Counted from the stretch's first letter, positions 26,874 to 36,847 are shown. The stretch is 64,000 nt of DNA from Paenibacillus sp. BJ-4 (GCF_020404765.1 NZ_JAIVEM010000014.1:1-64000); one strand, 5' to 3'. Notes: generated by a model from the letters alone, not told the origin. Numbers and translations are program-made.

Positions 26874-29800
26874 TTATGGACGGACAGCTCCTGAAGGAGC
26901 CGATTCACCCATGGCATTTATGGAAGTGATACGGAACCAGCCTTTGGGTTTTTTACGTCCTTTATATTCAAAGCTGTTAGATGCGGTAGAGCCTATGTTT
27001 GCAAAGGGTTCCGCACCGGTTTCACTGTAATACACGTTATAGCCTGTAACCGCGTCCGTAGGCTTTCCAGCACTCCATTGGAGCGCTACAGACGAGCCTG
27101 CTGCTTTAGCCTGAGGCTGTTCAGGAGCGGTAGGAACCTCTGTAGGCTGCTTACCGGTTCCATCTCCCTCACCCGGTACGGCTGGGGACTCAGAATCCAC
27201 AGGTGGCACTACAGGTGCTGCGTTTGCATTGGCACTTGGCCCGGACTCATGTCCGCCTACATCCACGGCGGTCACGTAATAGCTGGAACTACTGCCCCCT
27301 GGACTGTCAGAGAACACCTTGGAGCCATCAGCCATGACGACCTTGCCAAGCCGTTGGAAACTGCCGCCATCCGTAGAACGGTAGAGACGATATCCTACGA
27401 CGTCACTGTTTCCACTTGGACTAAAGCTGATCATAGCTTTTCCATCGCTGTAGCTAACGCTGACGTTGGATGGAGCATTAGGGGCTGCGCCGTCGTCTTT
27501 GCGTGGGTCTACGTGAGTAGGGGCTTCCTTATCTGCATCCTCAGGCAGATAGTAGGACAACGAGTTATGTCGTTTCATCACGGAAAAGGCCCGCTCAAGC
27601 TCTTTAATCAACTCTGAGATCGGTTTTTCCCTTTTTCGAACAGTTCGTTCATACACCATATCATCCGGTGTACCATCGCGTGGAATGTAATTCACACCTT
27701 GATAGGTAATATATTTGGCACGGGTAACACCATTTTCACTGTTTTTGGGTAAATACTTACTGTTGTAAATATCCGAACCATACGCAGATGCTGTACGGCT
27801 TACAATTCCGTCAGGTCTCTTGAAGCTGTCCGTTTGGAACAGCTGGGAATCTTTAGCCGTTACTTCATTCATAATAAGAGCCCATAAGCGACGTGCACGC
27901 TCTTTTTGTGCTTTTGTTTCAAGCTTATTAACTGGCTGCTTGTAACCGACCCATACACCCAGCGTAACGTCAGGCGTAAATCCCTCGAACCAAACATCGG
28001 TATAGGATTGTGTAGTACCTGTCTTGCCGGCAATCGGAATCTTGCCAGCTTGATTAAAGTTACGCTTTACCAGTCTGCCTGTACCTTCCGACACCGCTGT
28101 ACGCAACATATCCGTCATCAGATAGGCCGTTTGAGGTGTGAAGGCTTGCACAGGATTAGGCTGATGCTTGTACACAATATTGCCTTGCGAATCTACAATC
28201 TTTTCAATCATATAAGCGTCGTTAAATACACCGCCATTAGGAATGGCTCCATAAGCATTCGTTAGTTCCTCAACGGTTACCCCGTGGGCCAAGCCGCCAA
28301 GCACACCCGTTTGGGCGTTATTATCACTCGGTTCCAAGGTAGTGATGCCCAACTTTTTGGCGAAAGCCCAGGCCTTGCTAATTCCTACTTTTTCGTTAAA
28401 CAGCTTGAGCGCTATCGTGTTTAGCGATTGATTCAGTGCATAACGGGCTGTAACCAATCCTTGATAGCGATTGTTAGCATTTTTCGGGATATGATATCCG
28501 TTGCTGCCATCTTTCAAAATAATAGGAGCGTCGTCCACGATGCTGCCGGGCTGTACAAGACCACTGTCCAATGCAGGAAGATAGGCGGCAATAGGCTTCA
28601 TAGCCGATCCCGGCTGACGCACCATCTGAGTAGCATAATTCATCTGTTCCTTTTGGAAGTCCCGACCTTCCATCATCCCGAGAATCGCGCCTGTCTTATG
28701 CTGAATCAAAATGGCTGCTGCTTGCTCATCACCCTTGGTTTTACTGGTGGCAGAGAAGTTGTCCTTATTTTCTGCAATTTGGCGCATGGATTTGTATACG
28801 CTCTTATCAATGGTGGTGTAGACCATATAGCCGCCCGTGCGAAGCTGTTGTTCAGCCTCTTTGAGCAAGTCGTTGTCATCCTTGGTCTTGGTATCTGCAC
28901 CAGCATTGGCCGCTTGGCCCGGATTTGTGACGGACATAAGTGCCTGCGCGGCTTGCCGTTCTGTTTCCATCATAAGGTATGGATAGGTGTTATAAGCTTT
29001 AACAGTGCGAGGTGCAAGTGATTTTTTAATATCAAAAGCCATTGCTTCATCATACTGTGCTTTATTGATTTTATTTTCCTCCAGCATTCGACTGAGCACC
29101 AGGTGCTGACGGTTTAGTGCTCTTTTAAAGCCGGATTCATTAAACTCGCCCTTACCGTTGAAAGCAGAATATGAAGAAGGAAGCTGCGGCAGTCCTGCCA
29201 GATAGGCGGCCTGGGCCACATTGAGCTTATTTAGATCATTTTCGTTAAAAATACCTTTGGCGGCTGCTTTGATGCCAAAGACGTTGTAACCGCTTGAGCC
29301 GTTCCCAAAAGGTACTTTATTGAGGTAGGCTGTAATAATCTGCTGCTTACTCAGGAAACGCTCAAGGCGCAGAGACAGCAGAATTTCCTTGACCTTACGG
29401 TCATCCGTGCGATCGAGATTCAGAAAAACACGACGCGCAAGCTGCTGAGTCAGGGTGCTCCCCCCGGTTTGTACGGACTCATGCAGTGCTTTTTGTTTGA
29501 CAGCACGTAGCGTCCCTGACAAATCGACACCATTATGCTCGTAAAAATGGTTATCCTCAATAGCAATGACTGCGTCAATGACGAGTTGGGGAATTTCCTT
29601 AAACGTTACAGGCCGACGATCTTCCTCTGTCCGGAGTTGTCCGATGGGAGAGCCATCATTGAAATAAGCGAAGCCCGTTATTGCATTCTTATTTACTTCC
29701 TGTTCAATCATGGATCTGGAACGGACCGGCTCGTTTTTGACAATAGAGGCTACATAGCCGGCGGCGGCTCCTCCTGCGAACAGTGCCCCCATACAACCGA

Positions 29801-29897
29801 TGATGATGACCCACTTTATGACACGGCCGAGCCTTCGCATGGTTGTCCGTAAGCGGGAAGGCTTTGGCTCTGATACCCTGTTTTTTTCTTCAACCAT
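26874..29897 (-). CDS. class A penicillin-binding protein (PBP1A type) with C-terminal fibronectin III domains
   Basis: The 1007-residue membrane protein polymerises and cross-links peptidoglycan. One transmembrane helix lies at about 28-52. The glycosyltransferase domain has EDNHFYEH (E114) and GGSTLTQQLARR. The transpeptidase has SAMK (S431, K434), SLN (491-493) and KTGTT (from K625), all intact. Two fibronectin type III repeats close the protein (about 795-885 and 925-1007), joined by a proline-rich linker. It is longer than B. subtilis PbpF or PonA. ATG 29897 follows AAAGGAGG; an earlier ATG at 29924 would include it. It converges with acsA and is divergent from tyrS. Confidence 0.93.
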   Translation of the reverse strand: MVEEKNRVSEPKPSRLRTTMRRLGRVIKWVIIIGCMGALFAGGAAAGYVASIVKNEPVRSRSMIEQEVNKNAITGFAYFNDGSPIGQLRTEEDRRPVTFKEIPQLVIDAVIAIEDNHFYEHNGVDLSGTLRAVKQKALHESVQTGGSTLTQQLARRVFLNLDRTDDRKVKEILLSLRLERFLSKQQIITAYLNKVPFGNGSSGYNVFGIKAAAKGIFNENDLNKLNVAQAAYLAGLPQLPSSYSAFNGKGEFNESGFKRALNRQHLVLSRMLEENKINKAQYDEAMAFDIKKSLAPRTVKAYNTYPYLMMETERQAAQALMSVTNPGQAANAGADTKTKDDNDLLKEAEQQLRTGGYMVYTTIDKSVYKSMRQIAENKDNFSATSKTKGDEQAAAILIQHKTGAILGMMEGRDFQKEQMNYATQMVRQPGSAMKPIAAYLPALDSGLVQPGSIVDDAPIILKDGSNGYHIPKNANNRYQGLVTARYALNQSLNTIALKLFNEKVGISKAWAFAKKLGITTLEPSDNNAQTGVLGGLAHGVTVEELTNAYGAIPNGGVFNDAYMIEKIVDSQGNIVYKHQPNPVQAFTPQTAYLMTDMLRTAVSEGTGRLVKRNFNQAGKIPIAGKTGTTQSYTDVWFEGFTPDVTLGVWVGYKQPVNKLETKAQKERARRLWALIMNEVTAKDSQLFQTDSFKRPDGIVSRTASAYGSDIYNSKYLPKNSENGVTRAKYITYQGVNYIPRDGTPDDMVYERTVRKREKPISELIKELERAFSVMKRHNSLSYYLPEDADKEAPTHVDPRKDDGAAPNAPSNVSVSYSDGKAMISFSPSGNSDVVGYRLYRSTDGGSFQRLGKVVMADGSKVFSDSPGGSSSSYYVTAVDVGGHESGPSANANAAPVVPPVDSESPAVPGEGDGTGKQPTEVPTAPEQPQAKAAGSSVALQWSAGKPTDAVTGYNVYYSETGAEPFANIGSTASNSFEYKGRKKPKGWFRITSINAMGESAPSGAVRP

Positions 29898-29984
29898 TAA
29901 GTCTTCCTCCTTTATAACAGCCATTATTATAGCATAAAATTACAAAATGAACCCATATGCTAAAAAGCCTGTCTTTTGGTGTCG

Positions 29985-30013
29985 TTGACTACACAAAAGC
30001 AGTGTGTTATAAA
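29985..30013 (+). promoter_or_regulatory. sigma-A promoter of tyrS
   Basis: TTGACT (29985-29990), exactly 17 bases and TATAAA (30008-30013) form a near-consensus promoter. The transcript would start near 30020, at the beginning of the T-box leader. Confidence 0.75.
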
Positions 30014-30019
30014 TAGGTC

Positions 30020-30320
30020 AAAGTAAATATCGTGAAAAGCAGAGAAAGACTTCAGTAGAAGGTGGAATCACGTTGTGCAGAGAGCCGATGGATGGTGTGA
30101 ATCGGTAGCGTCCCATTTTCGAATTACCGTCTGGAGCTGTCTGGATGAATGGAAAGCCTTTGCAGATTTGCGAAGACGATGATAGTAATCCAGTACCGGG
30201 TGTAGACCCGTTATAGAAATGAAGTGAAAGAAACGCTTGTTTTGGCATACGTTTCTTTAATTAGGGTGGTAACGCGAGCAGCTCCTTCTCGTCCCTTGGG
30301 ATGAAAGGGGCTTTTTGGTT
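30020..30320 (+). promoter_or_regulatory. T-box riboswitch (tyrosyl) of tyrS
   Basis: The leader contains the T-box core AGGGTGGTAACGCG at 30263-30276, directly followed by a long terminator hairpin with a T run (30280-30316). The opening GTGAAAAGCAGAGAAAG and an apical stem CCGAT/ATCGG fit Stem I. A TAC triplet at 30125-30127 could be the tyrosine specifier, though the exact loop was not folded. Uncharged tRNA-Tyr should bind and prevent termination. Confidence 0.9.
30280..30316 (+). terminator. regulated terminator of the tyrS T-box
   Basis: AGCTCCTT..GTCCC pairs with GGGATGAAAGGGGCT, followed by TTTTT. The upstream T-box sequence competes for the left arm in the antiterminator. Confidence 0.8.
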
Positions 30321-30366
30321 TGTTTAATATGTAATATTTTGGATAATAAAACAGGAGGAATGCAGA

Positions 30367-31620
30367 ATGAAATGGGAAGAATTGAAGCCTGAGCAACAGG
30401 CAGAGGTAGAGCGACAACTTGATGTGATTCAACGGGGTGTAGCGGAAATTGTGCCAGAGGATGAGCTGAAGCGTAAGGTCATCAAGTCGGTTGTAAGCGG
30501 TGAACCGCTCAAAATCAAACTAGGTCTTGATCCGTCTGCTCCTGATATTCACATCGGACACACAGTTGTTATGCACAAACTGCGCCAGTTTCAGGAACTG
30601 GGGCATCAGGTGCAACTGATTATTGGAGATTTTACCGGCAGAATCGGTGATCCGACAGGTAAATCGGAAACACGGAAGCAACTGACGGAGGAAGATGTAC
30701 AGCGTAATGCGCAAACGTACAAAGAACAAATCTTTAAAATTCTTGATCCTGATAAAACAAAGGTATACTACAATTCCGAATGGTTGGGACCGATGTCTTT
30801 TGCTGATGTGGTAACCCTGTCCGCCAAGGTCACTGTTGCCCGCATGCTGGAACGGGATGATTTTACAAAAAGATACCAAAACGGCTTGCCAATCAGCATT
30901 CATGAGTTCTTCTACCCCCTGATGCAGGGTATGGATTCGGTAGCTCTGAAAAGCGATATTGAGCTGGGAGGGACGGATCAGAAGTTCAACCTGCTGATGG
31001 GCAGAACTTTGCAAAAAGAATACGGTGTAGAGCCGCAGTCGACCATCACATTGCCATTGCTTGAAGGGCTGGATGGCGTGCAGAAGATGAGCAAAAGCTT
31101 GGGGAACTACATTGGTGTTGACGAGGAGCCGAACGAAATATACGGGAAATCGATGTCCGTTCCAGATGAGCTGATGCTGAAATATTTTGAGCTTGCAACG
31201 GATATCAACAATGAGGAGCTTGCCAAGCTGGCACAAGGCATTGAGGATGGTTCAGTACATCCACGTGATGCTAAAATGAGGCTGGCCGGAACGCTAGTGC
31301 GCATGTATCATGGTGAGGAAGCGGCAGAAGCGGCTAAGCAGCATTTTGTAACTGTGTTCCAGCAGCGTGCGCTGCCTGATGACATCGAAGAGTTCACCTT
31401 GACGGCTGATCACTTGGAAGAAGGCGGAATTCGTATGATTCAACTACTGACTCTTCTGGGCTTTGCGGCATCTAATGGTGAAGCGAAACGTAGTATTCAG
31501 CAGGGTTCGGTCAAAATTAATGAAGAGAAGTGGGCCGATGTAAACGAGGCGTACACGCCGCAGGAAGGAGACATTGTTCAGGTAGGTAAACGAAAATTTG
31601 CTAAAATCAAGCTCGCTTAA
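30367..31620 (+). CDS. tyrS: tyrosyl-tRNA synthetase
   Basis: The 417-residue class I synthetase attaches tyrosine to tRNA-Tyr. It has [13 protein letters not shown] with the HIGH motif (62-65), [13 protein letters not shown], the KMSKS loop at 240-244 and a C-terminal S4 RNA-binding domain. The [11 protein letters not shown] form and start resemble the TyrZ-type enzyme of B. subtilis more than TyrS. AGGAGG precedes the ATG. Expression is controlled by the T-box leader just upstream. A terminator follows. Its proximity to acsA and rpsD matches the gene order in Bacillus. Confidence 0.95.
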   Translation: MKWEELKPEQQAEVERQLDVIQRGVAEIVPEDELKRKVIKSVVSGEPLKIKLGLDPSAPDIHIGHTVVMHKLRQFQELGHQVQLIIGDFTGRIGDPTGKSETRKQLTEEDVQRNAQTYKEQIFKILDPDKTKVYYNSEWLGPMSFADVVTLSAKVTVARMLERDDFTKRYQNGLPISIHEFFYPLMQGMDSVALKSDIELGGTDQKFNLLMGRTLQKEYGVEPQSTITLPLLEGLDGVQKMSKSLGNYIGVDEEPNEIYGKSMSVPDELMLKYFELATDINNEELAKLAQGIEDGSVHPRDAKMRLAGTLVRMYHGEEAAEAAKQHFVTVFQQRALPDDIEEFTLTADHLEEGGIRMIQLLTLLGFAASNGEAKRSIQQGSVKINEEKWADVNEAYTPQEGDIVQVGKRKFAKIKLA

Positions 31621-31635
31621 TTAGAATACATTTAC

Positions 31636-31679
31636 AAGCAGCGCTGAGATCTGTATAGCATCTCTGCGTTGCTTTTTTT
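31636..31679 (+). terminator. rho-independent terminator of tyrS
   Basis: AGCAGCGCTGAGAT pairs with ATCTCTGCGTTGCT around a short loop and is followed by seven T. Confidence 0.75.
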
Positions 31680-31825
31680 ATTCCTTCAGCAAGAAAAGCC
31701 GTGGTAAACTTAGCACAAATAATCAAACAAGCAGGTCCAGAATTATACATAATGGTTGTGTGGGCTTGCACAATTTGGGTGTAGGGAAAGATGACCAGAA
31801 CAAATACAATACGGGGAAGGGTTAT

Positions 31826-32695
31826 ATGGACTATTTTAAACGAATTCAGTGTGCGATTGAGTTTATTGAATTGAATCTTCGAGAGGATTTAAAAATTACC
31901 GAGATTGCTTCACAAGCTTGCTTTTCAGCCTTTCATTTCCAGCGGGTTTTTCAGGCCATTTCGGGTTTTACGGTTCAACAATATATAAGGAGGAGAAGAT
32001 TGTCCGAGGCGGCTGGACGGCTAAAACAATCCAATCAAAAGGTATTGGACATCGCTATTGAGTATCAGTACAACTCGCAAGAAGCTTTTACCCGCGCTTT
32101 TGAAAAGAGTTTTGGTATCACCCCTGGGAAATATCGTAACGGTGATATTGAGTTTCCCGGGCAAAGCAAAATCAATTTTCTGGATTACCAAAAAAATACG
32201 AAGGGGGATTTGGATGTGAATAAGCCGATAATATTGCAACTCGAAACGATCAAAATTATAGGATATGAATATAAAACCAATCTGAACAATGAGCAGCATT
32301 ATAAAGAAATCCCAGGATTTTATGAACACTTTGGAGCAAATGAATATTTTATGTGTATTCCGAACAAAGCCGCACCGGGAATGTCATATGGGATTGCCTG
32401 CCAATTTGAAGACAGCGGTGCATTTTCATTTGTGGTGGGCGAGGCAGTTGAAAAGGAATCGAAAGAACTGGCAGAAGGTTTCATATATATGGAGATTCCA
32501 GCAGGAAAGTATGCTGAATTTGACGCTTCAGGTTTAAATGGACGGGTTCAGAATATACGAAACTTTATCTACGGCACATGGCTTCCTAATTCTAATTTTG
32601 AACGGAGAGAGGGTCCTGATTTTGAAATTACGGACGTGATGAATTCCTCCTATCCTGATCATTTGAGTATGAAGGTATACATTCCCATTGAATAA
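31826..32695 (+). CDS. AraC-family regulator with GyrI-like effector domain
   Basis: The 289-residue protein has an N-terminal AraC helix-turn-helix pair (residues 10-105, with ITEIASQACFSAFHFQRVF and the second helix ending FGITPGKYR) and a C-terminal GyrI-like small-molecule-binding domain (about 130-289, ending SMKVYIPI). This architecture is seen in Rob-like and BltR-like drug or stress regulators. The start at 31826 follows GGGGAAGG; the frame is open to 31760 without a ribosome site. It is a single-gene unit between tyrS and the convergent rpsD, and probably a later insertion into the conserved tyrS-rpsD block. Target genes are unknown. Confidence 0.88.
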   Translation: MDYFKRIQCAIEFIELNLREDLKITEIASQACFSAFHFQRVFQAISGFTVQQYIRRRRLSEAAGRLKQSNQKVLDIAIEYQYNSQEAFTRAFEKSFGITPGKYRNGDIEFPGQSKINFLDYQKNTKGDLDVNKPIILQLETIKIIGYEYKTNLNNEQHYKEIPGFYEHFGANEYFMCIPNKAAPGMSYGIACQFEDSGAFSFVVGEAVEKESKELAEGFIYMEIPAGKYAEFDASGLNGRVQNIRNFIYGTWLPNSNFERREGPDFEITDVMNSSYPDHLSMKVYIPIE

Positions 32696-32725
32696 AACCC
32701 TCAGGTTCGATGCATGGGGAATATA

Positions 32726-32756
32726 AAAAGCACCCGAACAAAGTTCGGGTGCTTTT
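32726..32756. terminator. bidirectional terminator between the AraC gene and rpsD
   Basis: AAAAGCACCCGAAC and GTTCGGGTGCTTTT form a perfect 14-base stem around a 3-base loop, between two converging genes. Confidence 0.88.
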
Positions 32757-32773
32757 CGGTGCTAATGCAAGGA

Positions 32774-33373
32774 TTAGCGGTTGTAGAATTCGACGATTTG
32801 TTTTTCATCGATATCTTGGGACAATTCACCACGCTCAGGCAAACGAATGTATTTACCTTCCAGAGCAGCGTCATTGTACTCCAGGTAAGCAGCCAAGTGG
32901 TTGCGGTTTTCCAAAGCTTCTTTAATGGAAGACAGGGAACGACTTCTTTCACGAAGACCGATCACGTCGCCAGGGCTTACTTGGTAAGAAGCGATGTCAA
33001 CTTTTTTACCGTTCACAGTAACGTGACCGTGAGCTACCAATTGACGTGCGCCTGCACGGGAGTTAGCAAAGCCAAGACGGAACACGAGGTTGTCCAGGCG
33101 GCTTTCCAGCAAGAACATGAAGTTCTCACCAGCGATACCATGCATGTGTTGAGCTTTGTTGAACAGGGTACGGAATTGTTTTTCACCCAAGCCGTACATG
33201 TGGCGCAGCTTTTGTTTTTCTTGAAGCTGCATACCGTAGTTACTGATTTTTCTCCGTTGGTTTGCACCATGTTGTCCCGGAGGGAAAGGGCGTTTCAATT
33301 CTTTACCTGTGCCGCTCAGGGAAATACCGAGACGACGGCTTAATTTAAATTTAGGACCAGTGTAACGTGCCAT
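32774..33373 (-). CDS. rpsD: 30S ribosomal protein S4
   Basis: The 199-residue protein begins [16 protein letters not shown] and has the S4 RNA-binding domain ([31 protein letters not shown]), matching Bacillus S4, which nucleates 30S assembly and binds 16S rRNA. The frame is open to 33448 but ATG 33373 has an AAGGAG site and gives the universal N-terminus. It is transcribed alone from a consensus promoter about 200 bases upstream, leaving a long leader that may mediate S4 autoregulation as known in B. subtilis. Confidence 0.97.
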   Translation of the reverse strand: MARYTGPKFKLSRRLGISLSGTGKELKRPFPPGQHGANQRRKISNYGMQLQEKQKLRHMYGLGEKQFRTLFNKAQHMHGIAGENFMFLLESRLDNLVFRLGFANSRAGARQLVAHGHVTVNGKKVDIASYQVSPGDVIGLRERSRSLSSIKEALENRNHLAAYLEYNDAALEGKYIRLPERGELSQDIDEKQIVEFYNR

Positions 33374-33587
33374 TATAGAGTTAACTCCTTCATAATTAAA
33401 ATTTGAGTTGGGGCTCTCTTTGCGCTCCAATTTGTTCGGCGCTACCAATCAAGGTGAGACGCACTACTGACAGAAAAGTTCAGCCGCTGTCCTGTCAGCA
33501 ACAAAAAAGATGAGGGTGACACAAACTGTTACGCCCAAAATTTAAGATCCGCACAGTAGATAATTCTGCCGCACAGTCTTTTTCAAT
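33374..33587 (-). promoter_or_regulatory. rpsD leader, candidate S4 autoregulatory RNA
   Basis: About 210 bases separate the promoter from the rpsD start codon. The leader contains a clear stem, CTGACAG and CTGTCAG (plus-strand positions 33467-33473 and 33492-33498), with an 18-base loop. Ribosomal protein S4 represses its own mRNA through the leader in B. subtilis; whether this leader has the same fold was not tested. Confidence 0.45.
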
Positions 33588-33616
33588 AATATATACTATA
33601 CGTAAGAGTGGGTCAA
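33588..33616 (-). promoter_or_regulatory. sigma-A promoter of rpsD
   Basis: On the minus strand TTGACC (33616-33611), 17 bases and TATATT (33593-33588) form a near-consensus promoter directed to rpsD. Bases 33617-33809 beyond it contain no gene and should hold the dgcP promoter, which was not identified. Confidence 0.75.
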
Positions 33617-33809
33617 TGTCAAGAAGAGAAAAAGAATGAAAACGTCAAAATTTGTCGATAGGGCTTAAGAACTAAAAAAATGGGACGGATTTCTGAAAAA
33701 TGGATGCAAATTTCTAGAGTTGAGAGTAAAATAGAGCATATTACGAGCTATAGTGGTGTATAGCCGCTGTCTTGGTACAGCTAATTTTGCTGTGAAGGAG
33801 CGCCTTAAT

Positions 33810-35780
33810 ATGTCGGAATTTTCAACAACGGATCAGCAAACGCTTGACGGTACAACAGTCCAGGCTAGCGGTGCTCCGCTGTTTGATGATAAAGGATATA
33901 CGTCTTTTGCCTGGCTCCAGATCATGGATATGACACCCTATGACTTCCCCTATATTAACCAGCTTCTTGTTCAAGGATATCGGAACTGGTTGCAGCAGAG
34001 CAAGGGTATATCTTGGATTAATGAAGAAGATACTGCTGTTTTTAATTTTACAGGTGTTCGGGTTACTGGTAGGGAAGAGGACGACGATGAGGATTTGGGG
34101 TTAGTCGAACGCTGCTGCTTTTCCAGAGAGATAGAAGTGAGTCAGCGCAAACTCCGCGACGGAAGTCTTGCATTTGTATACATGGTTCCCATACTTTGTC
34201 GAAATCATAAGAGGGAGCCATTCGCTGCTCTTCGTTTTACACGGTCCACACAGCATGTTTTTACTGAGCAAGATGCTTTGTTGGCGGCTGCTTTACATTT
34301 TAGATCCTGCTTTTATTCGAAGTTTGAGTATATATTTATGGAAGATATTCTTGGAGTGCAGAATCGAAGTGATCGTGAAGGCAGACGTCGCTCTATTTTA
34401 TTTCAGATTGTAAAGCGGCTGCATGACAAAATTGATGTGGAAGGCGTGCTGGACGAAGTATTTGATAGCATCGCTTATTTCTTTCCCCATGTGGATATTA
34501 CGTTGTACATGAGTCAGGATCGGCACAGTCGCAATCCACAGGTCAAACCATTGCTGCTGCATGAACGGGACGAAGATGTATGTGTGCTTGCATTTATGAA
34601 GGGGCAAATGACTGTGAATGAGCCTGTTGGCACACAAAATGAAGTGACTGAGATCGGCATCCCACTACGTGGGAAGCAAGGCGTATACGGTGTTTTCCAT
34701 ATGATTCTTCCATCGGGTTCGGATAGTATGAAGAAAGTGGATGTAGAACTGATCGCTATGATGGCGGATACAGCTGGCACTGCATTTGAAAATGCCAAGC
34801 TACTGGAGCAATCGAATGTACTTATCCATGAATTGCGTCTCATTAATGAGCTGGTTCAGCGCTTAAATCAAAGTCTGAAGTTAAATGAAGTGTTTGAGTT
34901 TGCCATGCAGGAGCTATTACAAATGTTCATGGCTGACTTTTGCTGTATTGTGCAGCTTGATCAGGAAGAAACTTATTATAAAGTCACGTCGAGCAATGTG
35001 GAAAGTATAAGGCTGCACAGTTACCCTTGTGATGAAGGTTTTGCTGGATTAGTGCGTAAAACAGGAGAACCTGTTATTGTGTCAGACTATAGAAAAGAAG
35101 GGAAGATATCCTCAAAGTTTATGGATTTGACGGATTCTCTATCTTTGATGGCTGTACCTATGAAAACCAGCGGCACTCCTAGAGGAGTTATCCTACTGTC
35201 CAGCAAGCTTCCGAACTTTTTCTCTTATGATAATTACAAGATGCTGCAAATGCTGGCTCCCCATATCGGGCTGGCGGTAACCAATGCCATGCTGCATGCT
35301 GAGGTGCGACGGTTGGCCAATATGGATATGTTAACAGGTCTGTATGTACGTCATTATGTGGATCAATGCATTCAGCAGCATCAGGAAAAGGATTTCTGTG
35401 GATCGCTTATTTTGGTGGATATCGATCAATTCAAACAGGTGAATGATACATATGGGCATCAGACGGGTGACGAAATTTTGAAAAGCGTTAGTGATATCGT
35501 CCGTTCCACGACTCGTGATGAGGATGTATGTGCCAGATGGGGCGGCGAAGAGCTAGCAATCTATTTGCCACAACTGGGTGTACAGCAGGCCCTCCAATAT
35601 GCGGAGAAGATACGTTATCGCGTAGAGCATGAAACCGAGCCCCCAGTAACTGTTTCCTGCGGAATTGCTGAATGGAATTGGTTAGACGAGCAGATCAGCA
35701 TGGAATCTTTGTTTTATAGGGCGGATATGGCGCTGTATGGGGCGAAAAATGAAGGGCGTAATCGAATAGTTTGCGATTGA
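33810..35780 (+). CDS. dgcP: GAF-domain diguanylate cyclase DgcP
   Basis: The 656-residue soluble protein makes cyclic di-GMP. The N-terminal half carries GAF-like domains (about 10-170, 195-340 and 345-490), and the C-terminal GGDEF domain has an active GGEEL site (578-582) with an RxxD inhibitory site (569-572) five residues before it. No transmembrane segments are seen. Its position next to rpsD and its domain order match B. subtilis DgcP (YtrP). ATG 33810 follows AAGGAG at nine bases; the longer frame to 33753 has none. A terminator follows. Confidence 0.9.
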   Translation: MSEFSTTDQQTLDGTTVQASGAPLFDDKGYTSFAWLQIMDMTPYDFPYINQLLVQGYRNWLQQSKGISWINEEDTAVFNFTGVRVTGREEDDDEDLGLVERCCFSREIEVSQRKLRDGSLAFVYMVPILCRNHKREPFAALRFTRSTQHVFTEQDALLAAALHFRSCFYSKFEYIFMEDILGVQNRSDREGRRRSILFQIVKRLHDKIDVEGVLDEVFDSIAYFFPHVDITLYMSQDRHSRNPQVKPLLLHERDEDVCVLAFMKGQMTVNEPVGTQNEVTEIGIPLRGKQGVYGVFHMILPSGSDSMKKVDVELIAMMADTAGTAFENAKLLEQSNVLIHELRLINELVQRLNQSLKLNEVFEFAMQELLQMFMADFCCIVQLDQEETYYKVTSSNVESIRLHSYPCDEGFAGLVRKTGEPVIVSDYRKEGKISSKFMDLTDSLSLMAVPMKTSGTPRGVILLSSKLPNFFSYDNYKMLQMLAPHIGLAVTNAMLHAEVRRLANMDMLTGLYVRHYVDQCIQQHQEKDFCGSLILVDIDQFKQVNDTYGHQTGDEILKSVSDIVRSTTRDEDVCARWGGEELAIYLPQLGVQQALQYAEKIRYRVEHETEPPVTVSCGIAEWNWLDEQISMESLFYRADMALYGAKNEGRNRIVCD

Positions 35781-35797
35781 TAATGCAGGCAGTGCAT

Positions 35798-35830
35798 AGA
35801 GAATGTTCCTTACGGAATGTTCTCTTTTTT
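35798..35830 (+). terminator. rho-independent terminator of dgcP
   Basis: AGAGAATGTTCC and GGAATGTTCTCT form an imperfect stem around TTAC, followed by six T, 18 bases after the stop. Confidence 0.75.
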
Positions 35831-35995
35831 GTCCTGCATAACTCATTGCAGACAGGAAATCCTAATCGTAGCTATAACGTGCATATGTATGAACTGGCCT
35901 TACCACCAATAAGTAAACCAGGAACATGACTGTCCTGAGCAGAATGCCTGCTCATGAATTCAGTGATGTTCAGGATAGAACAGGCGGATGATGAG

Positions 35996-36847
35996 ATGCA
36001 TTGGCGAAAACAATGGGTTATGCTGGTTTGTATATTTCTTGTGACGTGTTTGTTGAGTGGTTGTACGCTGATGGAGCGACAAAATACACCTGAGCAGATT
36101 TTTAAAAGAGCCGTTGCAGGAATAGCGGGCAAAGAGATGCTAACGTTTACTGGACGGACTGGGGTTAGAGTCGACAACGGTCTGCCTATGAATAAACAGT
36201 TTGAATACCGTGGGCAAGTAAGGAATCATGATGAACTGGTCATGGACTGGGGATCTACGGAGGTCTTTCGTAAGCACGGTGACTATGCAGCACTGAAACA
36301 AGGTAAATTCGAGCAAGGAGCGACACATGCACGTTTTCTTCGTCAACATGGAAAATGGAATGCGATGGCATACGGTTATAACTCTGTGGCTGGTGAAGGC
36401 GTGTTAAATCGCTTTAATCCGATTCAGGAGCTGGAGGAGCTAAACACGCTAAATAAAACGATTCGTATGGAGGCCAGCGCTGCGCGGGGAACCTGGGTAG
36501 TGCGGATTGAGCCAGAATCCGCCTCGGCAAAGCGTTGGTTGAAAGAACGCTTAATGAAAGAAATGAAAACAATAAATCAGCAAATTGTGATATTAGGCAC
36601 GAAGCATAAACGTCCAAATCAAGAGGTGCAACGAAAGCTGAACCAAGTATGGACACAAAGCCGTGAGGATTTGAATCGCCAACTGGAGCATTCCGCCGTG
36701 CAGGCTGTGTATCATTTGACTATAGATCGCCAAACGGGCTTACCCTTAAAGCTGTCCTCGGAATGCCGAATTTCCCGACAGGAAGTGAATGAAGAAATGC
36801 ATGAAGAAGCACTAATTACCAGAGTTGTTTTTAAGGACTACAAGTAA
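35996..36847 (+). CDS. putative lipoprotein of unknown function
   Basis: The protein starts with a lipoprotein signal: basic MHWRKQW, a hydrophobic stretch, and the lipobox LLSGC, so it should be acylated on that cysteine and anchored outside the membrane. The mature part (about 260 residues) has no motif I recognise; its beta-rich pattern resembles outer-face lipoproteins of the LolA/LppX fold, but this is only an impression. ATG 35996 is preferred because the signal peptide then has normal length; the ATG at 35954 adds 14 residues and neither start has a good ribosome site. The aminopeptidase gene begins 76 bases later. Confidence 0.75.
   Translation: MHWRKQWVMLVCIFLVTCLLSGCTLMERQNTPEQIFKRAVAGIAGKEMLTFTGRTGVRVDNGLPMNKQFEYRGQVRNHDELVMDWGSTEVFRKHGDYAALKQGKFEQGATHARFLRQHGKWNAMAYGYNSVAGEGVLNRFNPIQELEELNTLNKTIRMEASAARGTWVVRIEPESASAKRWLKERLMKEMKTINQQIVILGTKHKRPNQEVQRKLNQVWTQSREDLNRQLEHSAVQAVYHLTIDRQTGLPLKLSSECRISRQEVNEEMHEEALITRVVFKDYK

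Noticed and set aside
27078-29852. Several long plus-strand frames opposite the PBP gene
   Set aside because: They are antisense to a gene with complete catalytic motifs, lack ribosome sites and show no known motif.
30520-31236. Long minus-strand frame inside tyrS
   Set aside because: It is antisense to tyrS, which has complete synthetase motifs and a T-box.
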